Counted from the first letter of the stretch, positions 47,074-56,609 are shown. The stretch is 64,000 nt of DNA from Marinomonas spartinae (GCF_900089775.1 NZ_FLOB01000010.1:1-64000), one strand, 5' to 3'. The notes: generated from the sequence alone by a model not told the origin. Program-made: numbers and translations.

Positions 47074-50070
47074 ATGGATAAAATCATAACAGACGACAAA
47101 GACTGTCAAATCAACTGTGCGAATCCTACCGAATCATTAGTGAATATGTTCGTTGAGATGATTCAGAAAGGACGCATAGAAAAAGGACAGTGTCCTGCTC
47201 TACGACCCGTTTTTTTAAAGCCCCATGGCGTCGCAAAAGGACGTTTCATTGTTAATAAAGATCTTCCTGAAGAGCTGAAAATAGGATTATTTGCAGGAAC
47301 CGAGTACCCACTTTGGGCACGTTTTTCTTCAGACACCTTACCAAGTATCAGTGACTACAAAACCACCTGCGGTCTTGCTTTAAAACTGTTTAATACACCG
47401 ACACCTAAAATATTCGGTTTGCCGGATGAAACTACATTCGACATTATCATGCAAAACTACCCTGTATTTTTTGTCGATACCGCTACCGATATGTGTGAAT
47501 TTACCCGAGCAGGTGTCGTTGAAGGCGACTATGGACCCTATCTAAAAGCACACCCTAAAACAGCTAACATACTAGACCAAATGGCAACACCTGTTGGCTC
47601 AGTTCTAGCCTCACCCTACTGGGGGATTTTGCCCTTTTCTTTAGGCGAAAAACAGTACGTAAAATACATGCTAAAACCAACAATCAAAGCAAAGGAACCG
47701 ACCCAGCCACCAACCAATCCAACCTATTTAGCACAAGAAATGGCTGATCGACTCGGTAAAGAAGACATACGCTTTGAATTTTGCCTACAATTACGAACCA
47801 ATCCAGACACCATGCCCCTTGATGAAGCAACCGTTGAATGGTCAGAAGACGAAAGTCCTTTTATTCCTGTTGCTGAGATCCTATTTCCTATGCAGGATAT
47901 TAACGCTCGTGGACAAGCGGAATATGGTGAAAACCTGAGCATGAATATTTGGCGAGTCACGAAAGATCATCAACCTCAAGGCTCAATTGCCCAGGTCAGA
48001 CGTGATGTCTACGCAGCCTCAGCACAACAGCGCCGAAACATAAATGGGGTGCCTGACGGTGAGCCAGTCTCCGCTAAACCGAAAGATCAAACACCACTAG
48101 GGAAAGACGACGTGATTGTTCGAGCCGCAATCCATCCAGGCATTGGAGTGGCTCGTGTTGGCAATGCGGAAACCGAATACTATATTGGTCCAGAAGTCCC
48201 CCACCCTGAAGCAGCACCAAAAGACTTTTACCGCACACCTCAAGGCACACTAAAACGCCAAGCTGCCCGTTTTCGAATCTACGGTTATAATGCGGCTGGG
48301 GAAGTCGTTCGTGAACTCACCAGTCAAAATGCGGATATTTCTTGGCGCGTTCAAGTGGCGAATACCAAAGCCAACTGGTTCTACTTTATTACCGCAATGG
48401 ACATACCTGAGAGCAAAGACCTAATCGTTAAGCGACGCAACCCAGACGTAAAGGGAACATCCCGAGAAGAACTTATTATCGCACCTGAACCCATCAATAT
48501 TTCAGGAGACTGCCAATCGGGAGCAGAGTATTGCTTTGACAAAGGCAAGTTTAAAGGCGAAAACGTCTATTTAGGTGAATTACAAACCGATGATAAAGGT
48601 CGACTATTGTTCCTAGGAGGACATGGTATTTCTCAATCACCCTCTGGTTTGCCACCTTATGATGCCAGCAATGGTGATTCCTTTAACAATGCTACGGACT
48701 GGTTTGACGATATGTCGGATGGTCCAGTCAACGCAAATGTTTGCATTAATGGCCGGTCTATTCCAGTGGAAGGCTCATGGGTTATCACTGCTCCACCAAA
48801 CTTTGCTCCCGATATTATTGGCTGGCGTACCATGTATGATTTAATGACTGACGTGTATGTCAATAATGGCTGGCTTCCTGTCCCAGAAACCACCTCATTT
48901 ACTCACGATGTCTTACCACAATTGCAGCGCCTATCTAACTTACAGTGGGTAAACAAAGGCTTCTCCGCCATGTTCGGCGCTGGTGGGCAAATGAACTTTG
49001 ATGATCCAAGCTTTATTTCCAAGCTCGCTCTAAAACCAATAGGAGTAGGAATACACAGACAAGATCCCTATGGTGAACTGCGCCAAATTATGCTCAATAG
49101 CTTCCGGCCCTATCAAACGCAGTCTAATTGCCCGCAATTATGGCCGTGGCTATATGGCGATGATTTTGGCGGAGACCTTTTACAAGCATCTCCTAATACT
49201 ATGTTGGCGCTACCCTCTTTACAGCAACTCCATCTACAACGCTGGGCTGCTGGCGAATTCGAAGAAGACTGGGATCCAAATTACCAACCTCCCCGTGACC
49301 TTGAACATGTTCCCTTGGATCAACAACCCGCCATGCTAGATAAAGCGGCGATGCATTATTGTTTAGCAGATGCTTTTCATCCCGGCTGTGAGATGACCTG
49401 GCCAATGCGCCATGCCACTCTATATGCCGCTCCTTTTCGTATTCGTCAAAGCTCGGTAGCAGAACGCCCCAATCAGTGGGGAGACAAACTGTCTCAGTCT
49501 AAAGCGCTAGCAATTAATGGTCCACTGCATGCCCAGGTGGCTGGTGGAATTACTCGCTGGATGGGGTTACCTTGGCAGGGCGACACAGCGTATTGTCGAG
49601 CTGGCTATAATCATGAGTACGATCTTTATCAACCCAGTTTTTGGCCTGCTCGTGTTCCCAACACCATTCTTACGGAAGACGATTATAAAACCGTGATGAA
49701 TGAAAGCCTTTCTAGAAAAGATCGCATTATCGCCTTTAACAAGCGGCGTAGTTGGAATCGCTTTATTGATCGGCCAGAAGCAGACGGTGCTACACCCAAT
49801 ATTGCTCAAGTCATGAATCGCATGATCGCTGAATTTGCGGAACAAGGCATCATTGAAGCGCGCCCTGGCATTAAAGATGATCCTGATTTCCCAACCGTTA
49901 TCTATGTAGAGAACAACGGTTACATGGAACAAGCAAAAGCCATGCTCAAAGCGACACTGACCCCTGAGCCAGGCTCTCGTGAAGCCAAATTACAAGAGGC
50001 AGGATGGGCTAGTGAAGAGCAACATCAAGATGCGCTACGTCTGCGCCAACGCAAACCCACCTCGCGTTAA
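47074..50070 (+). CDS. LodA-like quinoprotein oxidase fused to an N-terminal catalase-like domain
   Basis: 998 residues, against about 700 for LodA. Residues ~25-330 resemble the catalase fold: His51 in KPHGVAKGRF, ARFSS, CGLALKLF, and Asn128 in MQNYPVFF match the distal His, ARFS, RGFAVKF and distal Asn segments. The usual haem-ligand motif RxFxYxD is not seen. Residues ~347-990 are LodA-like, starting IVRAAIHPGIGVARVGN. Cys772 in FHPGCEMTW and Trp829 or Trp834 in RWMGLPWQGD are candidates for the cysteine tryptophylquinone. LodA/GoxA enzymes oxidatively deaminate lysine or glycine and release H2O2. No signal peptide. AAGGGAT precedes the ATG. Substrate unknown. Confidence 0.85.
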   Translation: MDKIITDDKDCQINCANPTESLVNMFVEMIQKGRIEKGQCPALRPVFLKPHGVAKGRFIVNKDLPEELKIGLFAGTEYPLWARFSSDTLPSISDYKTTCGLALKLFNTPTPKIFGLPDETTFDIIMQNYPVFFVDTATDMCEFTRAGVVEGDYGPYLKAHPKTANILDQMATPVGSVLASPYWGILPFSLGEKQYVKYMLKPTIKAKEPTQPPTNPTYLAQEMADRLGKEDIRFEFCLQLRTNPDTMPLDEATVEWSEDESPFIPVAEILFPMQDINARGQAEYGENLSMNIWRVTKDHQPQGSIAQVRRDVYAASAQQRRNINGVPDGEPVSAKPKDQTPLGKDDVIVRAAIHPGIGVARVGNAETEYYIGPEVPHPEAAPKDFYRTPQGTLKRQAARFRIYGYNAAGEVVRELTSQNADISWRVQVANTKANWFYFITAMDIPESKDLIVKRRNPDVKGTSREELIIAPEPINISGDCQSGAEYCFDKGKFKGENVYLGELQTDDKGRLLFLGGHGISQSPSGLPPYDASNGDSFNNATDWFDDMSDGPVNANVCINGRSIPVEGSWVITAPPNFAPDIIGWRTMYDLMTDVYVNNGWLPVPETTSFTHDVLPQLQRLSNLQWVNKGFSAMFGAGGQMNFDDPSFISKLALKPIGVGIHRQDPYGELRQIMLNSFRPYQTQSNCPQLWPWLYGDDFGGDLLQASPNTMLALPSLQQLHLQRWAAGEFEEDWDPNYQPPRDLEHVPLDQQPAMLDKAAMHYCLADAFHPGCEMTWPMRHATLYAAPFRIRQSSVAERPNQWGDKLSQSKALAINGPLHAQVAGGITRWMGLPWQGDTAYCRAGYNHEYDLYQPSFWPARVPNTILTEDDYKTVMNESLSRKDRIIAFNKRRSWNRFIDRPEADGATPNIAQVMNRMIAEFAEQGIIEARPGIKDDPDFPTVIYVENNGYMEQAKAMLKATLTPEPGSREAKLQEAGWASEEQHQDALRLRQRKPTSR

Positions 50071-50082
50071 GGAGGTTTATTT

Positions 50083-51192
50083 ATGACAGTAGGCTCGTGC
50101 CAAGTATTTGATGTTGCTGTATTGGGAGGAGGTCCTGCAGGGCTGGTCTCTGCCCTATTAATGCGGCGTAATGGTTACAAGGTTGCAGTATTGAGCAGAC
50201 CAAGCAACACCGGAGAGAAGGTTGGTGAGTCCATGCCTGCGGCCACCAACTTACTGTTAAAAAAGCTCGGACTCCCCCTGCTTGATACCCACACGCATGA
50301 CCTTATCACAGGAACCCAATGTTATTGGGCAGGCCATTTGACTCAGCAAGATGGACTGACTTTTTTACACGGCTGCGATTGGCGGCTAAACCGTAACGCA
50401 TTTGAGAAAATGCTCGCCGAACAAGCCCGCGAATCGGGCGTTCAATTTGTTGAGCAAACACTTCTTCATTTATACAAAGAAAAGACTAACTGGCTCTTAA
50501 TCACAGACAAAGAGCAATCATTTCAGGCGGATTTTATTATCGATGCCAGCGGCCGAAGCACGATGATGTCTCGCTTACTCTCTATTAAAAAAGAAAAAGG
50601 GGCACCACTCGTTGCTCTCTGGAGCAGTGCTGTATTGGATGATGCTACCTATAAAACCCTTTCCCAACAAACCTTTATAGAAAGCCAAGCGGATGGTTGG
50701 TGGTATGCTGCGCGCCTCCCCCAAAAACGTCTAATAGCTATTTTTCATACCAGTGCCGAATATGCAGCCACCCTTCATAAACACCCCCATTTGTGGCAAA
50801 CAAAGCTAGCCAATACACAACTCATTTCCAAGCACATACCGATTGACCCAGTTATCCATGCAGAGCGACATATTAATAATGCACGAGATACTAGGCTCAA
50901 AGCCTACTATGGCACAGGTTGGGCTGCATGCGGTGATGCCGCTCTAAGCTTTGACCCATTATCTTCACAAGGTATATACAATGCACTGGCCTCGGCTGCC
51001 ATGTTGTATAAAGCCTTACTCAGCAACAATAGAGATAGCGCCCTAATAGCGTATCAGCAACAGCTTAATCAAGTAGCCAACATATACCAGCAAAAGCGCC
51101 AACAGTATTATCAACAGGCTTATCACGAGTTTCAAACGGAGTTTTGGAAAAAGCAGCTAAAGGAAAACATAAGGAAAACCGTTGCGAATTAG
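50083..51192 (+). CDS. LodB-like FAD-dependent maturase of the adjacent quinoprotein
   Basis: 369 residues. FAD-binding VLGGGPAGLVSALLMRR near the N-terminus and GESMPAATNLLL, then GDAALSFDPLSSQGIYNALAS, as in the flavin-halogenase/geranylgeranyl-reductase group to which LodB belongs. LodB is required to form the quinone cofactor of LodA in Marinomonas mediterranea. The gene follows the oxidase gene by 12 bases and has a near-perfect ribosome site (AAGGAGG), so co-expression is certain in practice. Its presence supports a real quinone cofactor in the partner. Confidence 0.9.
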   Translation: MTVGSCQVFDVAVLGGGPAGLVSALLMRRNGYKVAVLSRPSNTGEKVGESMPAATNLLLKKLGLPLLDTHTHDLITGTQCYWAGHLTQQDGLTFLHGCDWRLNRNAFEKMLAEQARESGVQFVEQTLLHLYKEKTNWLLITDKEQSFQADFIIDASGRSTMMSRLLSIKKEKGAPLVALWSSAVLDDATYKTLSQQTFIESQADGWWYAARLPQKRLIAIFHTSAEYAATLHKHPHLWQTKLANTQLISKHIPIDPVIHAERHINNARDTRLKAYYGTGWAACGDAALSFDPLSSQGIYNALASAAMLYKALLSNNRDSALIAYQQQLNQVANIYQQKRQQYYQQAYHEFQTEFWKKQLKENIRKTVAN

Positions 51193-51448
51193 CCAGATAC
51201 AATAAGAGGGTCAAAAAATAGGTTTTTATGACTCTCAAATAAAAGCAATCGCTCTAAAGCCCGTTACAAAAGGTACGATTAAAACACTTCCCATCAGATT
51301 GAATACGACCTCATGCCCAGCATAAAAGCAAAAGAGAGAGGGAAATAACTAAGATTGTAAAATTGACGCCAAAAAAGACCTATTGTACGGTGGAAAAGCG
51401 TCCCATATTTGCACTAAAATACGCCCTTTTGCAGACAGGCAAGCAGCG

Positions 51449-52546
51449 ATGATCAAGACACCTTATTACCTGATTGATAAAGCCAAACTTCTAAACAACT
51501 TAGAAAAGATTGCTTACGTGCGAAAACAATCTGGTGCCAAGTCATTACTGGCGCTGAAATGTTTTGCCACATGGTCTGTCTTTGACTTGATGCAAGAATA
51601 CATGGATGGCACGACCTCCTCTTCTTTATACGAAGTAAAACTCGGCAAAGAGAAGTTTCAAGGTGAAACACACGCCTACAGTGTCGCTTACGCCGATGAT
51701 GAAATAGCAGAAGTGCTCGACAACAGTGACAAAATCATTTTCAACTCCATTGGTCAATTCTCTCGGTTTAAAGAAGTAAGTAAGGGGAAGACTCGCGGAT
51801 TGAGAGTGAATCCACAAGTCAGCACATCAGAATTTATCATTGCAGATCCCGCACGCCCTTTTAGCCGTCTTGGCGAATGGGACCCTGAAAAAATTGCTAC
51901 TATCATCGACGATATATCAGGGTTTATGTTCCATAACAACTGTGAAAACAGCGACTTTGCGCGTTTCGACGAAATGCTCACACTGATTGAAGAGCGCTTT
52001 GGCCACTTAATCGACAAAATGCAATGGATCAGCCTAGGTGGTGGCATTCATTTTACAGGTGAGGGCTACCCATTAGAGCAATTTTGTCAACGGCTCAAAA
52101 CCTTTTCTGAAAAATATGGGGTTCAAGTCTATCTTGAACCTGGCGAAGCAGCGATTACTAACAGCACATCGCTCGAAGTGACAGTATTAGACACTTTGTT
52201 TAACGGCAAACATCTTGCTGTAGTTGATAGTTCCATCGAAGCGCATATGCTTGATCTGCTAATTTATCGTGAAAATGCAAAAATGTCTCCCTGTGAAGGT
52301 GACTATGAGTACATGATTTGTGGTAAATCTTGCCTAGCTGGCGACATTTTTGGCGAATTCAAATTTAACAAAGCGCTAGAAGTGGGAGACCGTTTGTCTT
52401 TTCAGGATGCCGCAGGTTATACCATGGTGAAAAAGAACTGGTTCAACGGTGTAAAAATGCCGTCTATTGCCGTACGCCAATTGGATGGCAGCATTGAGGT
52501 CGTTAAGGAGTTTGATTACAACGACTTTATGCAAAATTTATCTTAA
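51449..52546 (+). CDS. nspC: Carboxynorspermidine decarboxylase
   Basis: 365 residues from the ATG at 51449, chosen because the family starts MIKTPYYLID; a longer frame from 51383 adds unrelated residues. PLP enzyme of the alanine-racemase/ornithine-decarboxylase fold: Lys37 in LLALKCFA, ISLGGGIHFTGEGYP, YLEPGEA and ICGKSCLAGD are seen. It decarboxylates carboxynorspermidine or carboxyspermidine to norspermidine or spermidine. The stop overlaps an ATG (TAATG) in the next frame. Partner dehydrogenase gene follows. Confidence 0.95.
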   Translation: MIKTPYYLIDKAKLLNNLEKIAYVRKQSGAKSLLALKCFATWSVFDLMQEYMDGTTSSSLYEVKLGKEKFQGETHAYSVAYADDEIAEVLDNSDKIIFNSIGQFSRFKEVSKGKTRGLRVNPQVSTSEFIIADPARPFSRLGEWDPEKIATIIDDISGFMFHNNCENSDFARFDEMLTLIEERFGHLIDKMQWISLGGGIHFTGEGYPLEQFCQRLKTFSEKYGVQVYLEPGEAAITNSTSLEVTVLDTLFNGKHLAVVDSSIEAHMLDLLIYRENAKMSPCEGDYEYMICGKSCLAGDIFGEFKFNKALEVGDRLSFQDAAGYTMVKKNWFNGVKMPSIAVRQLDGSIEVVKEFDYNDFMQNLS

Positions 52547-52605
52547 TGCCCGTTTATGATAACGGTAAAAACACTGCGACACTAAACCTTAAAGAGATTG
52601 TTATT

Positions 52606-53844
52606 ATGAAAAAAAATGTCTTAATTATCGGTGGCGGAGGCGTGGCTCGTGTAGTAGCCCATAAATGCGCCCAACACAATGACACACTGGGCAATATCGC
52701 AATTGCTTCACGTAGCGTTTCGAAATGCGACGATATTGTAGCCAGTGTCCTAGACAAAGGCAGTATGAAAGTTGAGGGTCGTATTCAAGCATTCGCCCTA
52801 GACGCTCTGGATGTGCCAGCCACAGTAAAACTCATTAAAGAAACTGGGTCACAAATCGTTATTAACGTGGGGTCAGCCTTCATCAATATGTCTGTACTCG
52901 AAGCCTGTATGGAAACAGGAGCAGCCTACCTAGACACAGCGATCCACGAAGATCCAACAAAAATTTGTGAAACCCCACCTTGGTACGCCAACTACGAATG
53001 GCAACGTCGCGATGCCTGCAAAGAAAAAGGTATTACTGCCATTCTTGGTGTAGGCTTTGATCCAGGCGTAGTGAATGCTTACGCCGCGCTTGCCTATAAC
53101 GACTACTTTGATTCCGTAAGTGATATCGACATCATCGATATCAACGCGGGCAGCCATGGTAAGTATTTTGCCACGAACTTTGATCCTGAGATTAACTTCC
53201 GAGAATTCACTGGGCGTGTCTATTCTTGGCAGAATAATGCTTGGCAAGAAAACAAAATGTTCGAAATCAGCCGTACAGACGATTTACCGGTTGTTGGTCA
53301 ACAGACGGCTTACATGACAGGCCACGACGAGCTCCACTCTCTTTCTCAAAACCTAGATGTACCAAACGTACGCTTTTGGATGGGCTTTGGCGAGCATTAC
53401 ATCAATGTATTTACTGTCTTGAAAAGCCTCGGGTTATTATCAGAGCAACCAGTCAAAACAGCAGAAGGTTTGGAAGTCGTTCCCCTGAAAGTGGTGAAGG
53501 CCGTTTTACCAGATCCCTCCTCTCTTGCTCCTGATTACACAGGCAAAACCTGTATCGGCGATATTGTCAAAGGCATAAAAGATGGACAGGAGAAAGAGGT
53601 CTTTATCTACAACGTAGCGGACCATAAAGACGCCTATAACGAAGTCGGTAGCCAAGGGATTTCTTATACCGCAGGCGTACCACCGGTGGCCGCCGCCATT
53701 CTTGTTGCCAATGGAACATGGGATGCAAAAGAAATGCGTAACGTTGAGCAGCTTGATCCTAAGCCTTTCCTAGGTTTGTTGAACACCATGGGACTACCGA
53801 CTCGTATTAAAGATGAAAACGGCGACCGCCCTTTCACTCTTTAA
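52606..53844 (+). CDS. Carboxynorspermidine synthase (saccharopine-dehydrogenase family)
   Basis: 412 residues from the ATG at 52606 (AAAGAGA 8 bases upstream), giving the dinucleotide-binding N-terminus IIGGGGVARVVAHKC. A start at 52546 overlapping the nspC stop would add 20 residues of low-complexity type. It reductively condenses aspartate semialdehyde with diaminopropane or putrescine. The decarboxylase gene precedes it, the reverse of the order in Vibrio. The diaminobutyrate aminotransferase/decarboxylase that makes diaminopropane is not in the window, so spermidine from putrescine is also possible. Confidence 0.93.
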   Translation: MKKNVLIIGGGGVARVVAHKCAQHNDTLGNIAIASRSVSKCDDIVASVLDKGSMKVEGRIQAFALDALDVPATVKLIKETGSQIVINVGSAFINMSVLEACMETGAAYLDTAIHEDPTKICETPPWYANYEWQRRDACKEKGITAILGVGFDPGVVNAYAALAYNDYFDSVSDIDIIDINAGSHGKYFATNFDPEINFREFTGRVYSWQNNAWQENKMFEISRTDDLPVVGQQTAYMTGHDELHSLSQNLDVPNVRFWMGFGEHYINVFTVLKSLGLLSEQPVKTAEGLEVVPLKVVKAVLPDPSSLAPDYTGKTCIGDIVKGIKDGQEKEVFIYNVADHKDAYNEVGSQGISYTAGVPPVAAAILVANGTWDAKEMRNVEQLDPKPFLGLLNTMGLPTRIKDENGDRPFTL

Positions 53845-53959
53845 CCCAATCTATCCTCTGATTAGCAAACAGATAAAATAGAAAATCTACATCCTAAACG
53901 ATTTTCTAGACAAACAAGATAGCAATGAACACTCTACCTTGCTGCTTTGTTAATGAACT

Positions 53960-53995
53960 AAAACCACTTTAGTGAAAAACTAAGGTGGTTTTTTT
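53960..53995 (+). terminator. Rho-independent terminator after the norspermidine genes
   Basis: AAAACCACTTTAGT and ACTAAGGTGGTTTT form a 14-base stem with one G-T pair and loop GAAAA, followed by TTT. It lies in the 339-base gap after the synthase gene; the rest of the gap is A/T-rich and otherwise featureless. Confidence 0.85.
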
Positions 53996-54183
53996 ATACC
54001 ATCTTCACAAAAGAAATCCCTTCCCTCCTTCTAAGTAATACTCTCAGAATACAAAAAAAACATATCGACTTACAAAAACACACAATGCCCACCAAAAAAA
54101 CACCAAAAGCGCATAAAAAGTTCATGAAATTTTCATCTATTCAGATATATGCTTAGTAATAATTTCAAATATTCCTATTTTTT

Positions 54184-55026
54184 ATGGAGATAGTCGGTTT
54201 GATCCACATACCTGAACTTTTTCGCTGCCATTTGCTCTCAAATACAGAGCCAAGTAAGCCTAGTACAATTCCCCTAGGCTTCATTTTGACGTTAAGTGGT
54301 TTATTGTTTGCTTTTGCTTTAGGACTCTGGCTGATGGGGGGCTATCATTCCAGTTTTACGACAATCAATTCATTAGGTAGTATCTTTCCCGACTCTTTAT
54401 GGTCTTCCATCACGCTACTAGGCGATACTCAGGTCGCTATTGCTCTTCTGCTTTTTGTGGTTTATGTTCATCCTAAATTGCTTTCAGCCACCATTATTGC
54501 CATCATCCCAACCACCTTGATCACCCATAGTATGAAGGCTTTTTTTTCCATGGAGAGACCAGGGAGCGCTTTACCAGAAGGGAGCTTTCACCTTATTGGC
54601 AAACTACTACATAGCAACAGCTTTCCTTCAGGACATTCTGCAACAGCGGGCGTTATTGCAACCTTCTTTCTAGTGATCGCAAAAAACACACAACAACGTC
54701 TTGCCATTGTCTGTGTATTACTGCTCATTATGTTTAGTCGAGTAATGGTAGGGGCTCACTGGCCAATTGATGTTCTAGTCGGAGGCGCAATTGGTTTACT
54801 GTGTGGGCTGACTTGTTACAAATTAGCAAAGCACTATCACTTTTGTAAATCAGCACTGTCCCAGTGGATTGCGATGATTATCCCTCTATATTGTGTTTTC
54901 ACCTTACCTTTTCACAATGGCGGCTACCCTCAAGGGCATTTTGAAGTAACTCTGATTATCGCCATAGCTTTACTCTTCTATTTAAATCAACTTCGTAATC
55001 AATGGCTTATCAATAAAAGATACTGA
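54184..55026 (+). CDS. PAP2-family membrane phosphatase
   Basis: 280 residues, about eight membrane helices. All PAP2 motifs: KAFFSMERP, FPSGHSA and SRVMVGAHWPID. About 80 extra C-terminal residues form two to three further helices (from IAMIIPLYCVF), making it longer than the PAP2 protein at 27218. The ATG has no ribosome site; a TTG at 54199 preceded by GGAG is an alternative start. Lipid phosphate phosphatase by family, substrate unknown. A 7-base inverted repeat (AACGCTG/CAGCGTT, 55062-55086) follows. Confidence 0.87.
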   Translation: MEIVGLIHIPELFRCHLLSNTEPSKPSTIPLGFILTLSGLLFAFALGLWLMGGYHSSFTTINSLGSIFPDSLWSSITLLGDTQVAIALLLFVVYVHPKLLSATIIAIIPTTLITHSMKAFFSMERPGSALPEGSFHLIGKLLHSNSFPSGHSATAGVIATFFLVIAKNTQQRLAIVCVLLLIMFSRVMVGAHWPIDVLVGGAIGLLCGLTCYKLAKHYHFCKSALSQWIAMIIPLYCVFTLPFHNGGYPQGHFEVTLIIAIALLFYLNQLRNQWLINKRY

Positions 55027-55288
55027 CACTTATAGTAACATTAATATTACCTAATACTATCAACGCTGACAGCCTCCTGCAGCGTTCACCTATTTGTAGC
55101 GTAACGAGACTAAGAGGTAAAAACGATATATGAATAAAAGGAGCCTGAAAATATTGTTATATTTAAAGCAACTTAACGCAATTTTTATGCTTTAATTTAT
55201 ATATTAAATGTGGTTATGACAATATCGTCAGATGATCACTTTTCATAGATCGGATTTTATTCAAATAGGCTTTTCTAACGGAGTACAC

Positions 55289-56566
55289 ATGAGACACGAG
55301 CTCAAAATTGCCGCCCTCGTCACAACACTCACTCTTATTTTAGCAGGCTGTGCTTCTAGCCCTGATTCAACAGCTAGCCTAGCAACAGATGCTGCTAAAT
55401 CAAAAACGGCCTCTGACATTAACGCAGTAAAAAATGATCTTGATCAAGCGAATTCCGCTTTAGAGTCCACCAAAAGTGATGAACTTGATTGGTTTGCAAC
55501 AGAACCAATGAAAGAGGCAAGAAAAGCACTTGCAGAGGCGAAAGAATACTATGGGGAGTTTGCCTTAGACCCATCCAAAGCAAACAGTAGCAGTGGTTTT
55601 TTCAGTTCAAAAACCAACCTTGAGGCAGCTCAATCCGCTATCACTCAGTTCAACGTCTACTTAACAAAAGCCCAAAGCATCCGCAGCAGTGCTATGACCA
55701 CTCTCGAAAGCGCATTCGACTACCAAGCACAACTGACAAAAATTGGAGCAGATAAATACTACCCTAATACGGTTAAACAGCTGGATAACGAATTAAAAAA
55801 ACTGGTTGATGACATTGCTGACGACAAAGTCAATGCCGCCATTAGCGCCCAGCCCGACTTACTTGTGAAACAGCGGGCACTAGAGGTGAAAACCATCACT
55901 AAAATCTACTTAGCCGATGCAAAACAGCAACTTAATCAGTTAAAACAAGAACAAATCGGTGATTATGCGCCAAAAACCTTAGCGCAAGCGGCAGCATCCG
56001 TCACTGCAGCAGAGGCCTTTATTAACGCTGAGCCGCGAGCCATTAGTAAAATCAAAGAAAAAGCGGCAGAAGCCATCTTTGCCATCAATCATGCAAAACA
56101 GGTCGCTATCGCGGTCAAACAATTGAAGGCTTTACCAAGTAGCGCCTACGAAAACTACATTGTGAATATCGAAGATATGCTCTTAACTATTTCAAATAAA
56201 CTGGGAGCAGACGACAAACGCGATGAGCCGATTAGTCAACAAGGTAAGGCGATTGCGGCTTTTATTGATAAGAACATGAAAAATGAACAAGCGTTAGAAC
56301 AACAAAAAAACGCACTACATGACCAAGTAAAACAACAAAAAGATCAGATTGAAGAGCTGGCGGCGCAAATCGAGTCGTTAAACACCAAGCTGTTAAACAA
56401 AACCGACTATGCAAATTCACTAGAAAAAAGACTGTCCGAACTGTTTGTGAAAATAGAGCCTGACAAGGCGACGCCGTTCTCACCGCAAACAGTTACGACA
56501 TCAGTTAAGCAAAAAAATAACACACCTAAGATAGAAACAGCGACATCTAAAAGTAGTAGTAATTAA
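55289..56566 (+). CDS. Coiled-coil lipoprotein of unknown function
   Basis: 425 residues from the ATG at 55289 (GGAG 6 bases upstream). Signal peptide with lipobox LILAGC near residue 20, next residues Ala-Ser, so outer-membrane retention is likely. The rest is helical, Ala/Lys/Gln-rich and periplasmic, with a strong coiled coil at about 330-385, then a Thr/Ser-rich tail. It resembles lipoproteins with a DUF4398-like helical region that usually end in an OmpA peptidoglycan-binding domain; no OmpA domain is present here. Flanked by a PAP2 gene and its own terminator. Confidence 0.8.
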   Translation: MRHELKIAALVTTLTLILAGCASSPDSTASLATDAAKSKTASDINAVKNDLDQANSALESTKSDELDWFATEPMKEARKALAEAKEYYGEFALDPSKANSSSGFFSSKTNLEAAQSAITQFNVYLTKAQSIRSSAMTTLESAFDYQAQLTKIGADKYYPNTVKQLDNELKKLVDDIADDKVNAAISAQPDLLVKQRALEVKTITKIYLADAKQQLNQLKQEQIGDYAPKTLAQAAASVTAAEAFINAEPRAISKIKEKAAEAIFAINHAKQVAIAVKQLKALPSSAYENYIVNIEDMLLTISNKLGADDKRDEPISQQGKAIAAFIDKNMKNEQALEQQKNALHDQVKQQKDQIEELAAQIESLNTKLLNKTDYANSLEKRLSELFVKIEPDKATPFSPQTVTTSVKQKNNTPKIETATSKSSSN

Positions 56567-56574
56567 CCCCCTAC

Positions 56575-56609
56575 TCAGTAAAAAGGTCTGGCATAGACCT
56601 TTTTACTGA
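56575..56609. terminator. Strong hairpin terminator after the lipoprotein gene
   Basis: TCAGTAAAAAGGTCT (56575-56589) and AGACCTTTTTACTGA (56595-56609) are a perfect 15-base stem with a 5-base loop, 8 bases past the lipoprotein stop. It can also serve the convergent VOC gene. Confidence 0.9.

Noticed and set aside
51205-51236. Terminator after the LodB-like gene
   Set aside because: AGAGGGTCA and TGACTCTC can pair with a wobble, but the loop is long and there is no T run.
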